Of a DNA stretch of 64,000 bases, positions 44,755 through 54,030 are shown one piece after another (the first letter of the stretch is position 1; each line of letters opens with the position of its first letter). The notes under the pieces were generated by a model. It made no database searches. It saw only the letters and a list, made by a program, of their open reading frames with translations, and was not told the origin of the DNA. The position numbers and the translations under genes are program-made. The stretch comes from Mucilaginibacter defluvii (GTDB taxonomy: Bacteria > Bacteroidota > Bacteroidia > Sphingobacteriales > Sphingobacteriaceae), in NCBI RefSeq assembly GCF_039543225.1, contig NZ_BAABJI010000004.1, positions 434,001 to 498,000 of the forward strand, written 5' to 3'.

Positions 44755-45456
44755 TTATGCTTCGGTCACAACCGTAGCTTTAACCGGTTCAACTACGGAT
44801 GGCAGCTCGGCCAATATGGTGCGGCCACCTTTTACCACTTCGCCTATGCTTACATTAATCTTTGATCCCAAAGGCAAAAATAAATCGACCCTTGAGCCGA
44901 ACTTAATAAAGCCGAATTGCTGGCCTTGTTCAACCTCGTCGCCTTGCTTTACGTACCATACAATACGGCGGGCAAGCGCACCGGCGATCTGGCGAAACAA
45001 TACAGGCACGCCCAGGTGGTTCTCAATCACGATGGTAGTGCGCTCATTTTCGGTTGATGATTTTGGATGCCAGGCCACCAGGTATTTACCCGGATGATAT
45101 TTGAAGTATTTTACAACGCCCGCAATGGGGTTGCGGTTAACGTGCACGTTTATGGGCGACATAAATACAGATAGCTGTATACGCCTGTCTTTTAAAAACT
45201 CGGTTTCCTCTGTCTCCTCAATCACTACTACCTTGCCATCGGCGGGGCAAAGTACCTTAGTTTCGTCGGTTGCTATGCGTAAACTTGGGCTGCGAAAGAA
45301 TTGCAGGATGATAATAAACAGCAGGAACGAAAGTATATAGATCACCCACTTTAACACGTACGCCTGCGGAAAATAAAATTGTATCCCAGCGTTAAGTACA
45401 AATATAAACAGTATGCAAAGGGCGATGGAGGTGTAACCTTCTTTATGAATGGTCAT
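44755..45456 (-). CDS. psd: Phosphatidylserine decarboxylase (short type)
   Basis: A 233-residue protein with two N-terminal membrane helices (about 10-30 and 34-53) and the decarboxylase domain, including VLCPADGKVVVIEE, MSPINVHVNRNPIAG and the self-cleavage site FGSRVD, where the Gly-Ser bond is processed to pyruvoyl. It makes phosphatidylethanolamine in the cytoplasmic membrane. A perfect -7 element overlaps the cdsA stop codon just upstream, so psd may have its own promoter besides read-through from cdsA. Confidence 0.93.
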   Translation of the reverse strand: MTIHKEGYTSIALCILFIFVLNAGIQFYFPQAYVLKWVIYILSFLLFIIILQFFRSPSLRIATDETKVLCPADGKVVVIEETEETEFLKDRRIQLSVFMSPINVHVNRNPIAGVVKYFKYHPGKYLVAWHPKSSTENERTTIVIENHLGVPVLFRQIAGALARRIVWYVKQGDEVEQGQQFGFIKFGSRVDLFLPLGSKINVSIGEVVKGGRTILAELPSVVEPVKATVVTEA

Positions 45457-45485
45457 GGCGCTTTTTTATAAGTTGATTAATGGCG

Positions 45486-45493
45486 CAAAGCTA
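45486..45493 (-). promoter_or_regulatory. -7 element before psd, overlapping the cdsA stop
   Basis: Minus strand TAGCTTTG, an exact TAnnTTTG match. The TAG is also the stop codon of cdsA (45491-45493). The psd start is 29 bases on. Confidence 0.4.
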
Positions 45494-46294
45494 CGCATTT
45501 GTTATGAAGTAGAGGTAAGCATAAACAATTGGCGCGGCCAATAAAAGGCCGTCAAATCTATCAAGCAAGCCTCCATGGCCGGGCAGTATACCACCGCTGT
45601 CCTTCACGTTGATGCTGCGTTTAAACATGGATTCTATCAGATCGCCCATAGTACCGAATGTGCTGATCAGTATACCAACAGATACCCACTGTTTCCAATC
45701 GTATTCAGTATAATAACGGCTTAAGATAACAGCTACGCCGGCGGTAATCAATATGCCGCCAATAAAACCTTCCCAGGTTTTTTTGGGCGAATGCCGCGGA
45801 AACAGCTTTACACGGCCCAACTGGCTGCCAACCACGTAAGCACCGGTGTCATTAGCCCAAAGCATCAGCAAAAAGCTAAGCGGTATATGAAAATTAAAGC
45901 TGCCGCTGATGAACGCCATACCATGAAAAAATGTAAACGGCGTTATGGTAAACAGCAAACCTAAAAAGCAATAAGCAATGTTATTAAACGGATGTTCGGA
46001 TTTTTTATAAAGTTCCTGTATAAATATGGAGCCTAAAAGTACCGGCAGCAGAAACAGCAAAAATTTTGACGGGAAATAGCTTTGCGCCGCAAACGCCAAA
46101 AAAACAAATATACCGTTCAGTAAACCCGTGTATAGGTTGGGGTCGGCAGTGCCTTGTTTAACCAGGCCGTTAAACTCGTGCAGGCAAAAAACGCTCAGCG
46201 CTAAATAAAAAAGGGTAAAAACCACATTGCCAAGCAAAACAGAGCCCAGCATTACTATCACAAAAAAGAAGCCCGTAATGGCGCGTAATCTCAT
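45491..46294 (-). CDS. cdsA: Phosphatidate cytidylyltransferase
   Basis: A 267-residue membrane protein with about seven helices and the CDS signature SMFKRSINVKDSGGILPGHGGLLDRFD near the C terminus. It makes CDP-diacylglycerol from phosphatidate and CTP, the precursor for phosphatidylserine and so for the Psd reaction next door. It overlaps the stop of the DUF2007 gene by an ATGA junction (46291-46294), so it is translationally coupled to it. Confidence 0.97.
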   Translation of the reverse strand: MRLRAITGFFFVIVMLGSVLLGNVVFTLFYLALSVFCLHEFNGLVKQGTADPNLYTGLLNGIFVFLAFAAQSYFPSKFLLFLLPVLLGSIFIQELYKKSEHPFNNIAYCFLGLLFTITPFTFFHGMAFISGSFNFHIPLSFLLMLWANDTGAYVVGSQLGRVKLFPRHSPKKTWEGFIGGILITAGVAVILSRYYTEYDWKQWVSVGILISTFGTMGDLIESMFKRSINVKDSGGILPGHGGLLDRFDGLLLAAPIVYAYLYFITNA

Positions 46295-46503
46295 ATATTA
46301 ATTTGGTTGAGGATCATGATTTCGATGGCATGGCTAAAATCCTCATGGTGTACATAAACCTCAATATTGCCAAAGGTGCGGTGCGATGAGTCTTGCCGGT
46401 TAAGCAATACCGCATCTATCTGGTGCTCGGTAAGCACCTGTTTAATAATCTCTGATTGATAAAAGTTGGTTGAAGTATAAATCTTTACCCAGTTCTTTTC
46501 CAT
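46291..46503 (-). CDS. DUF2007 domain protein
   Basis: A 70-residue protein with the compact ferredoxin-like DUF2007 pattern (WVKIYTSTNFYQSEIIKQVL, QIDAVLLNRQDSS, IEVYVHHEDFSHAIEI). The domain is often found as a small signal-transducing or PII-like module. It is coupled at both ends: TAATG with the CPBP gene (46503) and ATGA with cdsA. The context suggests a role in envelope or lipid homeostasis, but that is inference. Confidence 0.88.
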   Translation of the reverse strand: MEKNWVKIYTSTNFYQSEIIKQVLTEHQIDAVLLNRQDSSHRTFGNIEVYVHHEDFSHAIEIMILNQINI

Positions 46504-47435
46504 TAATACTCGGGGATGTTCCTTTTGCCCGATGCAACATTTTTAAAAATCCAGAACAAAAATAATATAATTATAAAGCTGATTATATACAGCGGGTAAT
46601 TAAAAATATGGTCGCTGTTCGGGTCGATATTCGTTTTTTTATTTTGATACAGGTAAGTAGCTACTACTGCCGCGCCATTGTTTATAAAATGCGCCAAAAC
46701 GCCGGGCCAAATACTGCCGCTATAGGCGGCCATATACCCAAACAAGGCACCAAGCATCAGCCTTGGTAAAAAGCCAAAGAACTGCAGGTGCATGGCGCTA
46801 AATATAAAAGCCGTTATCCAGATGGCGGCATGTTTGTTACCCGTCCATTGCCCGAATATGGTTTGCAGGCAACCGCGAAACATAAACTCCTCGCCTATAG
46901 CGGGCAGTATAGCCACAATAAGTATTGATATGATGAAGTGGCCAACAGTATCTGTTTGTAAAACGGCTTCAATCATGCGGTTGGTATCATTCTCTGATTG
47001 CCGCATCCACCGCTCAACGCCTTTTAAAAATTCAGGCAACGCCAGCTTTGCGTTGATGTTTATCAGCATTTCCATTACCGGGAAAGAGAAAAGCATGATA
47101 GCCAGTACCAAGGGTAACAATAAGGGGCTGAATTTTACGGTCGGCTTTATATAATCATCAACATTATAAACAATAAAGCGAGAAAAGTATAAGGCCGGTG
47201 CTAAAAACATGCCGATGGTTGTACCTAACGCCAAAACTATTTTTAGTGCATTGAGCACCTCCTGCGGCGAGCCTTTGCTTACCACCTGCATTTGGTTAGT
47301 AATATTTTTTCCGTATAAAATAGCGACCCAAGCCAGCGAAACTAAATTTGCCAATAAAGTAAAAGCAAAAAACACCAGTATTAAGTATAGTAATTGCTTT
47401 ATGGGTTTTATATGATAATCAGCGCTTTCCGTCAT
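46503..47435 (-). CDS. CPBP family intramembrane metalloprotease
   Basis: From ATG 47435 a 310-residue membrane protein with about eight helices. The CPBP (Rce1/Abi-like) motifs are EEFMFRG (about 188-194), FIFSAMHLQFFGF and GVLAHFINNG, which place the two Glu-Arg, His and His/Asn metal ligands in the membrane. Members are type II CAAX prenyl protease-like proteases or bacteriocin-immunity-like proteins. It leads the operon CPBP-DUF2007-cdsA-psd. The substrate is unknown. Confidence 0.92.
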   Translation of the reverse strand: MTESADYHIKPIKQLLYLILVFFAFTLLANLVSLAWVAILYGKNITNQMQVVSKGSPQEVLNALKIVLALGTTIGMFLAPALYFSRFIVYNVDDYIKPTVKFSPLLLPLVLAIMLFSFPVMEMLININAKLALPEFLKGVERWMRQSENDTNRMIEAVLQTDTVGHFIISILIVAILPAIGEEFMFRGCLQTIFGQWTGNKHAAIWITAFIFSAMHLQFFGFLPRLMLGALFGYMAAYSGSIWPGVLAHFINNGAAVVATYLYQNKKTNIDPNSDHIFNYPLYIISFIIILFLFWIFKNVASGKRNIPEY

Positions 47436-47449
47436 GTTTATAAAAATCG

Positions 47450-47457
47450 TATTTTTG
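47450..47457 (+). promoter_or_regulatory. -7 element before dusB
   Basis: TATTTTTG, exact TAnnTTTG match, 19 bases before the ATG at 47477. Confidence 0.5.
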
Positions 47458-47476
47458 CAGGGCTTAAAGATAAGGG

Positions 47477-48469
47477 ATGTCTGTACGAATAGGAAATATT
47501 GATTTAGGGGAGTTCCCGCTGCTGCTGGCACCAATGGAAGATGTGAGCGATCCGCCCTTCCGTTACGTGTGCAAGCAAAACGGCGCGGATATGATGTACA
47601 CGGAATTCATCTCGTCCGAAGGGTTGATACGTGATGCCGCTAAAAGCATCAAAAAGCTGGATATTTTTGAGTATGAGCGCCCGATAGGCATACAGATTTT
47701 CGGCAGTGATATTGAGCACATGCGCGAGGCTACCGAGATTGCCACCCAGGCCGGGCCTGACCTGATGGACATAAACTATGGCTGCCCTGTTAAACAGGTG
47801 GCCTGTCGCGGCGCCGGTGCCAGTTTACTCCAGGATATTGATAAGATGGTGGCCATGACCAAAGCCGTTGTTGAAGCTACGCACTTGCCCGTTACCGTAA
47901 AAACCCGCTTAGGCTGGAATGACGATACTAAAAATGTGTACGAGGTTGCCGAGCGCTTACAGGATGTAGGTATCAAAGCTTTAACCATACATGGCCGCAC
48001 CCGCGCCCAGATGTATAAGGGAGTAGCCGACTGGAGCCTGATACGCGATATTAAGCGCAACCCGCGTATACAGATACCGATATTTGGTAATGGAGATATA
48101 GATTCGCCGCAAAAGGCTGCCAACTGGCGTTTGGAGTATGAAGTGGACGGTATGATGATTGGCCGGGCATCAATTGGTTACCCGTGGATTTTCAGGGAAG
48201 TAAAACATTTTTTTAGGACCGGCGAATTTTTAGAAGGCCCAACCGTTGCCGAACGGGTTGAGGTATGCCGTACCCATTTAGAGAAATCGATTGAGTGGAA
48301 AGGCCTCAAAACGGGCATTTTTGAGATGCGCAGGCACTATTCAAATTATTTTAAGGGCATCAATCATTTTAAGGAATACCGCATGCGTTTAGTTACGGCA
48401 GCTACGCTTGATGAGGTTCAGGACATACTTTCGGAAGTTGAATTAAAATATTCGGCAGAAGTGGTGTGA
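47477..48469 (+). CDS. dusB: tRNA-dihydrouridine synthase B
   Basis: A 330-residue flavoenzyme. PLLLAPMEDVSDPPFR opens the TIM barrel, NYGCPVKQVACRGAGASLL holds the active Cys, and TIHGRTRAQMYKG, GNGDIDSP, and MIGRASIGYPW follow, all standard for the DusB group. It reduces specific uridines in tRNA to dihydrouridine using FMN and NADPH. A good promoter element sits 19 bases upstream. Confidence 0.96.
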   Translation: MSVRIGNIDLGEFPLLLAPMEDVSDPPFRYVCKQNGADMMYTEFISSEGLIRDAAKSIKKLDIFEYERPIGIQIFGSDIEHMREATEIATQAGPDLMDINYGCPVKQVACRGAGASLLQDIDKMVAMTKAVVEATHLPVTVKTRLGWNDDTKNVYEVAERLQDVGIKALTIHGRTRAQMYKGVADWSLIRDIKRNPRIQIPIFGNGDIDSPQKAANWRLEYEVDGMMIGRASIGYPWIFREVKHFFRTGEFLEGPTVAERVEVCRTHLEKSIEWKGLKTGIFEMRRHYSNYFKGINHFKEYRMRLVTAATLDEVQDILSEVELKYSAEVV

Positions 48470-48517
48470 TTTTTGACTGAACTTTTTAAATTTGACTAAC
48501 ACCAAGAATCTTTGATC

Positions 48518-48904
48518 ATGGTTACTACAATAACTGACGGCGTTAGGGTCTCTGTCGAGACTATCTATCAGCCGGAATATTCTAACCCCGCTAACGAGCA
48601 TTTTATGTTCGCTTATAAAATTAACATCGAAAATATGGGGGCCTATGCTGTACAATTGATCAGTAGGCACTGGGTGATATTTGACTCTAACGGCGTAAAA
48701 CGCGAAGTTGAAGGTGAAGGCGTAGTTGGACAGCAACCGGTTATTGAGCCGGGCAGCTCGCATGAGTATGTATCAGGCTGTAACCTTAAAACGGATATGG
48801 GCAGTATGAAGGGCGAATACCATATGTTGCGTTTATTGGATAATGCGCAATTTGATGTTACCATACCTGAATTTCAATTAATAGCACCTTACCGTATGAA
48901 TTAA
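48518..48904 (+). CDS. apaG: ApaG domain protein
   Basis: A 128-residue protein from ATG 48518 (MVTTITDGVRVSVE). It is a fibronectin-III-like beta sandwich: IYQPEYSNPANEHFMFAYKINIEN, QLISRHWVIFDSNG, VVGQQPVIEPGSSHEYVSGC, GSMKGEYHM, the usual ApaG landmarks. The family is linked to diadenosine tetraphosphate and divalent metal phenotypes in enterics. Not clustered with apaH or ksgA here. A terminator follows. Confidence 0.94.
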   Translation: MVTTITDGVRVSVETIYQPEYSNPANEHFMFAYKINIENMGAYAVQLISRHWVIFDSNGVKREVEGEGVVGQQPVIEPGSSHEYVSGCNLKTDMGSMKGEYHMLRLLDNAQFDVTIPEFQLIAPYRMN

Positions 48905-48939
48905 TGTTACGACGATAGTATATCAATTTATAGAACTTT

Positions 48940-48974
48940 AAAGCCCGTGCGTGTAACTATGCCCGGGCTTTTTG
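48940..48974 (+). terminator. apaG terminator
   Basis: AAAGCCCG (48940-48947) pairs with CGGGCTTT (48964-48971) and is followed by TTT. Confidence 0.65.
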
Positions 48975-49064
48975 TTGGGTATGCTTTAGCTTAATTATTA
49001 TATTCGATCAAATTGTGTTTAAAACATTTCGCACCTTTGCACCTCTACATACCCAATAAACAAT

Positions 49065-50246
49065 ATGTCATTAGCCTATTTTTTTTCACCAATAGACCTG
49101 AAGCGTATAACACCGAAAAAAGGCTATTACACCAGTCAGTTAGGGCAAAAAATTGAGCTCTACTCAGTTGATTTCCCTGATTTGGAACAAAAAATCGACA
49201 TTGCTATTATTGGTGTGCAGGAGGGGCGTAACGCTGATAATAACGATGGTTGCGCGCACGGGCCGGATCACATTAGGGAGAAATTGTACATCCTGAACGA
49301 GGGAAATTACACCACCAAAATTGTCGACTTGGGTAACATCAGGCAGGGAGCTACTGTAACCGACACCTATTATGCCCTTAAAACGGTGGTTGAGGAATTG
49401 ATTAAGCAGGATATTTTCCCGCTGATTATCGGCGGCAGCCAGGATTTGACCTATGCCCAGTATCTCGGCTACGAAAAGCTGGAGCAAAAGGTTGACCTGG
49501 TGGTGATCGATTCGCATTTTGATATTGAGGATGATCCGCATCATGGCAGTATCGAAACCACATCGGCTTCGTATCTAAGCAAAATATTTTTGCATGAGCC
49601 CAACTACCTGTTCAACTTCAGTAACCTGGGATATCAGACGTATTTTACCAGCCAGGAGAGCCTGCGCGTAATGGAGAAGTTGTACTTTGATGTGCACCGT
49701 TTAGGTGAGCTGAGCGGACAGGTTGCCGTTACCGAGCCTATCATCCGCAATGCCAACATGATCAGTTTTGATATCTCCGCCATACGTTCGGCGGCGGCTA
49801 TGGGTAATGCCAACGCGTCGCCAAACGGTTTCTATGGTGAGGAAGCTTGTCAGCTATGCCGGTATGCCGGGTTTAATGATAAGCTGACTTCGATAGGCTT
49901 TTATGAATACAATCCCGCTTACGACAGCAACGGCCAAACCGCCATGCTGCTTGCGCAGATGATATGGTGTTTTGTGGACGGCTTTTATAACCGTAAGCGC
50001 GATTTTCCTCTTAACCCTAAATCGCAATACCTGATCTACAAAACCAGTTTGAAGCATGACGACCATGAACTGGTGTTTGTAAAGAGCAAAAAATCCGACC
50101 GTTGGTGGATGCAGGTGCCCTATCCTACGCACGGTTCCATGAACGAACGGTTCCATTTGGTGCCCTGCCGGTATGAAGATTACAAAACCGCCGTATCCGG
50201 CGAAATGCCCGATCTATGGTGGCGTACTTATCAAAAACTGGCCTGA
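49065..50246 (+). CDS. Formimidoylglutamase-like arginase-family protein
   Basis: A 393-residue ureohydrolase. Metal-binding blocks are recognisable: GGSQDLTYAQY (in place of GGDHS), VVIDSHFDIED (DxHxD) and MISFDISAIRS (SFDxD). The long C-terminal part with a Tyr/Trp-rich end is typical of the Bacteroidota type annotated as formimidoylglutamase, which would act in histidine breakdown. No other hut gene is nearby, so the substrate is not certain. Confidence 0.83.
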   Translation: MSLAYFFSPIDLKRITPKKGYYTSQLGQKIELYSVDFPDLEQKIDIAIIGVQEGRNADNNDGCAHGPDHIREKLYILNEGNYTTKIVDLGNIRQGATVTDTYYALKTVVEELIKQDIFPLIIGGSQDLTYAQYLGYEKLEQKVDLVVIDSHFDIEDDPHHGSIETTSASYLSKIFLHEPNYLFNFSNLGYQTYFTSQESLRVMEKLYFDVHRLGELSGQVAVTEPIIRNANMISFDISAIRSAAAMGNANASPNGFYGEEACQLCRYAGFNDKLTSIGFYEYNPAYDSNGQTAMLLAQMIWCFVDGFYNRKRDFPLNPKSQYLIYKTSLKHDDHELVFVKSKKSDRWWMQVPYPTHGSMNERFHLVPCRYEDYKTAVSGEMPDLWWRTYQKLA

Positions 50247-50281
50247 TACAATTAGGCCGTTATTTACACGTTAATCAGTTA

Positions 50282-51463
50282 ATGAAAAAAAAATTGTTAG
50301 CCGCTGCCTTGTTATTACCGGCAATGGCTTTTGCACAAAACGATGCGCCTTTTAAAATAAGCGGAAAACTGGGCAAACTAAACGCACCCGCCAAAGCTTA
50401 CCTGGCATACCGCGTAGGCGATAACAATGTTACCGACTCGGCGGTGTTTAACAACGGTACCTTTGAATTTAATGGCCGTATTATTGAGCCCACCAACGCC
50501 ACTTTGTTTATTGACCGCAGGGGTATAGGTTTTGACCGTTACATAGATTTGAATTTTCCGGATGGCGGCCCGTCAAAAACAGCCGAAATGCTTCCGTTCT
50601 TTATCGGTAAGGAGAGTTTTACAATTACCGGAACCGATTCTGTAAGTAAGGCTACCATCAACGGATCAAAAATTAATGATGATAATAAGAAACTGATTGA
50701 TCTCTTAAAACCGATCAACGAAAAAGCTAAAAAAATAAATACGGAAGCCGCCGCCGCTACCGCTCAGCAAAAAGGTTCAGCGTCGTTTCAAAACAGTATG
50801 CAGGCTAAATACAAAGCGCTGCAAACCGAGCAGAAAGCGGTGATGAAAAAATTTATTACTGATAATCCTGATAGCTTTATCAGCCTGCTGGCGGTAAGTT
50901 CAATGGGTGGACCCTCGCCGGAGCCATCAGAAATTGAACCCTTGTTCAGCAAGTTAAGTGATGAGTTGAAAAATTCAACAGGCGGCAAAGCCATTCAAAG
51001 CGCGTTGGAAAGTTTGCGCAGTACGGCCATTGGTGCCATAGCGCCCGACTTTACGCAAAACGATGTAAATGGTAAACCGGTTAGCTTGTCCTCTTTCAAA
51101 GGAAAATACGTATTGATCGACTTTTGGGCATCATGGTGCGGCCCGTGCCGTACAGAAAACCCGAACGTGGTAAGAGCCTATTATTTATATAAGGATAAAA
51201 ACTTTACGGTGTTTGGTGTATCGCTTGATAAACCAAATGCTAAAGACTCATGGCTGGCTGCTATAAAACAGGATGGCCTGGTTTGGACGCAGGTATCTGA
51301 CCTGAAATACTGGAACAATGAGGCCGCGGCACTTTACGGCGTACGCTCCATCCCACAAAACTTTTTAATTGGGCCCGATGGAAAGATCATCGCCAAAAAC
51401 CTGCGTGGTGATGACCTTGACGAAAAGCTTGCCGAGTTATTAGGTGGTAAGAAGAAATCGTAA
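50282..51463 (+). CDS. TlpA-like thiol-disulfide oxidoreductase with DUF4369-like N terminus
   Basis: From ATG 50282 a 393-residue exported protein: signal peptide (about 1-20, ending AFAQ), an N-terminal DUF4369-like beta domain (about 24-120; KISGKLGKLNAPAKAYLAYR), a helical linker (about 135-250), and a thioredoxin/TlpA domain (about 258-390) with the redox motif WASWCGPCR and cis-Pro region RSIPQNF. It is a periplasmic disulfide reductase, common in Bacteroidota. The longer upstream frame (50216) would precede the signal. Convergent with hisS, sharing a terminator. Confidence 0.93.
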   Translation: MKKKLLAAALLLPAMAFAQNDAPFKISGKLGKLNAPAKAYLAYRVGDNNVTDSAVFNNGTFEFNGRIIEPTNATLFIDRRGIGFDRYIDLNFPDGGPSKTAEMLPFFIGKESFTITGTDSVSKATINGSKINDDNKKLIDLLKPINEKAKKINTEAAAATAQQKGSASFQNSMQAKYKALQTEQKAVMKKFITDNPDSFISLLAVSSMGGPSPEPSEIEPLFSKLSDELKNSTGGKAIQSALESLRSTAIGAIAPDFTQNDVNGKPVSLSSFKGKYVLIDFWASWCGPCRTENPNVVRAYYLYKDKNFTVFGVSLDKPNAKDSWLAAIKQDGLVWTQVSDLKYWNNEAAALYGVRSIPQNFLIGPDGKIIAKNLRGDDLDEKLAELLGGKKKS

Positions 51464-51470
51464 AAAAACA

Positions 51471-51498
51471 GTTAAAGCAGGCTTAGGCCTGTTTTAAC
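51471..51498. terminator. Bidirectional terminator overlapping the hisS stop
   Basis: GTTAAAGCAGGC (51471-51482) pairs with GCCTGTTTTAAC (51487-51498) with one G-T pair. The TAA stop of hisS (51483-51485 on the minus strand) is inside the 4-base loop, so the last codons of hisS form one arm. Confidence 0.7.
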
Positions 51499-52859
51499 GC
51501 TTTAATAATTTCACCGGCGGTTAGCTTTTGCTGTTCGCCGGTGATCATGTTTTTAAAGGCAAGCTGCCCGCTTTCAATTTCCTCGCTGCCAATTAATATG
51601 GTATAAGCTATCTGCTTATTATTGGCATAATCCATTTGCTTTTTGATCTTGGCTCCGGCCGGGTAAAGCTCAGCCTTAATATCTTGCGCGCGCAGTTGCT
51701 GCAATAGCGGCCACGCATAAGCTTCGGCATCCTTGTCAAAACAACAGATCAGCGCCTTGGTGCTTTGCACCGCCTCGGTAGGGAACAGGTTAAGCTCTTC
51801 CATTACATCATAAATTCTGTCGGCACCAAAACTGATGCCCGCGCCGGCAAGGTTTTTTAAGCCGAACATGCCGGTAAGGTCATCATAGCGGCCACCGCCA
51901 CCAATGCTGCCCATTTGCACCTCGTTGGTTTTTACCTCGAAGATGGCCCCGGTGTAATAGTTCAATCCACGGGCAAGGGTTATGTCTAATTCCAGCGTAG
52001 CTTTTTGTAACGGCGCGGCATTAATAAAGTTCAACACCGTTTCAATTTCATCACAACCTTTAAGTCCGGTTGCTGACGTTGCTAAGGCTTCGCGCAGGCT
52101 GGCCAGCTTTTCTATATTCGAACCTTGCAGCAGGATAACCGGTTTCAGCTTTTCAATATCATCTTCGGTAAAGCCTTTGGTGATCAGTTCGGCAGTAACG
52201 CCATCCAGGCCGATCTTGTCCAGCTTATCAATAGCAACGGTCAGGTCAATAATACTATCGCTTTTATTGATAACCTCAGCAATGCCTGATAGTATTTTTC
52301 TATTGTTAATCTTGATGGTAAAAACTTTCAGTCCGAGCTTGCTTAAAGCTTCATCGTATATCTGTACAAACTCCGCCTCGTTAAGCAGCGAATCAGAACC
52401 CACTACATCGGCATCACATTGATAAAACTCACGGTAACGACCTTTCTGCGGCCTGTCTGCACGCCAAACAGGTTGCACCTGGAAGCGCTTGAACGGAAAG
52501 GTAATATCATTTTGATGCTGCACTACATATCGCGCGAAAGGAACGGTGAGATCGTAGCGCAAGGCTTTTTCGGAGATGTAAGCCACCAAGCCGTTTGAAT
52601 CAGCCGCTGTCAACTTTTCGGGTTTTACTTTCGATAGGTAATCTCCGCTGTTCAAAATCTTAAACATCAGCTTATCGCCCTCATCACCATACTTACCGTT
52701 TAGCGTGCTAAGGTTCTCCATGGCGGGAGTTTCTATCTGCTGATAGCCATATTTACGGAAGACCGACTTAATGGTATCAAAAATAAAGTTACGCTTTGCC
52801 ATTTCGGCCGGAGAAAAATCACGGGTACCCTTTGGTACTGATGGTTTGATGGATGCCAT
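51483..52859 (-). CDS. hisS: Histidyl-tRNA synthetase
   Basis: From ATG 52859 ([17 protein letters not shown]) a 458-residue class II synthetase, with the usual KGTRDF start, motif 2 region [13 protein letters not shown] and [17 protein letters not shown], and motif 3 [13 protein letters not shown], then the anticodon-binding domain. It charges tRNA-His. A perfect -7 element lies directly upstream; its stop sits in a shared terminator loop. Confidence 0.97.
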   Translation of the reverse strand: MASIKPSVPKGTRDFSPAEMAKRNFIFDTIKSVFRKYGYQQIETPAMENLSTLNGKYGDEGDKLMFKILNSGDYLSKVKPEKLTAADSNGLVAYISEKALRYDLTVPFARYVVQHQNDITFPFKRFQVQPVWRADRPQKGRYREFYQCDADVVGSDSLLNEAEFVQIYDEALSKLGLKVFTIKINNRKILSGIAEVINKSDSIIDLTVAIDKLDKIGLDGVTAELITKGFTEDDIEKLKPVILLQGSNIEKLASLREALATSATGLKGCDEIETVLNFINAAPLQKATLELDITLARGLNYYTGAIFEVKTNEVQMGSIGGGGRYDDLTGMFGLKNLAGAGISFGADRIYDVMEELNLFPTEAVQSTKALICCFDKDAEAYAWPLLQQLRAQDIKAELYPAGAKIKKQMDYANNKQIAYTILIGSEEIESGQLAFKNMITGEQQKLTAGEIIKALKQA

Positions 52860-52863
52860 GCGG

Positions 52864-52871
52864 CAAAGGTA
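52864..52871 (-). promoter_or_regulatory. -7 element before hisS
   Basis: Minus strand TACCTTTG, an exact match, 5 bases before the start codon, so the leader would be very short or absent. Confidence 0.4.
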
Positions 52872-53012
52872 AAAAAAATCCACTGACTCACCCCGGCTTA
52901 GCTTCGCTAGTCACTTCACTCTTAAACCGAATAAAGGGGCATTAACGCATTCAATATTCGCTTGCGTGATGATTAATTGCTAAATTGATATATCATTAAA
53001 ATCAATAATCGA

Positions 53013-53987
53013 ATGGACCAACATTATTTACCAAAATGCTATCTCAAAGAATTTTGTCAAGTTGGAGATGATTTTCTCTATAAAATAAACTGTGGTTTGA
53101 TAAAATACGGACGAAGAGCGGGGTATAAAAAAATGCATCCATCCGAAGGTTGTTATGAAAAAGATTATTTTACAATTACAGAAGATTTCAAAAAGCTTTA
53201 TCCGCGATTTCAATCGTATGAACCATATTTTATCGAAAAACAGTTTCATTCTTATGAAACTATTTATCCATCAATAATAAATAAACTTAAATTAGGTCAA
53301 AAATGGCTCTCATTTAAGGATGCTCAAATTTTAATTTATGCCTTGTTTGAGTTTAAAATCAGAAATCGTTTCTTCCGAGACAAAACAGAAATCAGCAAAC
53401 GTCAAGTAGCAATTGATTTATTCGACGAATATTTAATGAACACGAAAAAGCGAGCATGGGCATTACAAAAATTTCATATCACCGAAGATGAATTGACCAA
53501 ACATGTATCAATGATGAAAGATGATATAATATCCGATCCTCATTACGCTAAACATTCTCACATTGCTGCTATCATGATGCGATATGAGAATGATAATAGC
53601 ACACATGACTTTGTTATATCGAACTTACTAATGTATAAGTGGGTTATTTTTAAATCTGATAGATTATTCTTAACATCAGATAATCCTGGCTACTCAATTG
53701 GTGTAGACAATATTGTTTACAACACAAGATTTCTTGATGGATTCCACTTTGTTTTTCCATTAACTCCATCTATGTGCCTATGTATAACAGATGATGTCAT
53801 AGATTTTAAATACTACGATAACATGTCTATCAAACATATAGAATCAGGCTTAGTAAGCGACGATATCGTTTCACGGATAAATAATATGTGCTTGAAACAT
53901 GTAGTAAATTACGTTTATTCAGGCGATAAAAATGTAATTGAATTTTATTCAAAAGATATAAAATGGGTTGGCGCTGACTCTAAATAA
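53013..53987 (+). CDS. DUF4238 domain protein, AT-rich
   Basis: A 324-residue protein with the DUF4238 start MDQHYLPKCYLKEFC (HY-x-P-x2-YL-x2-F) and the usual SDNPG segment (TSDNPGYSI) later. Codon and base use are clearly AT-richer than the flanking hisS and surE (many Lys, Ile, Asn codons ending in A or T), so it is probably a recent acquisition. The family is widespread in mobile regions and has no established function; defence or antitoxin roles are guesses. It lies between two conserved genes without visible mobile ends. Confidence 0.85.
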   Translation: MDQHYLPKCYLKEFCQVGDDFLYKINCGLIKYGRRAGYKKMHPSEGCYEKDYFTITEDFKKLYPRFQSYEPYFIEKQFHSYETIYPSIINKLKLGQKWLSFKDAQILIYALFEFKIRNRFFRDKTEISKRQVAIDLFDEYLMNTKKRAWALQKFHITEDELTKHVSMMKDDIISDPHYAKHSHIAAIMMRYENDNSTHDFVISNLLMYKWVIFKSDRLFLTSDNPGYSIGVDNIVYNTRFLDGFHFVFPLTPSMCLCITDDVIDFKYYDNMSIKHIESGLVSDDIVSRINNMCLKHVVNYVYSGDKNVIEFYSKDIKWVGADSK

Positions 53988-54030
53988 GGCTCATTATTAT
54001 ATAAAGTATTAAATAGTAGCTTTGCAAGCT

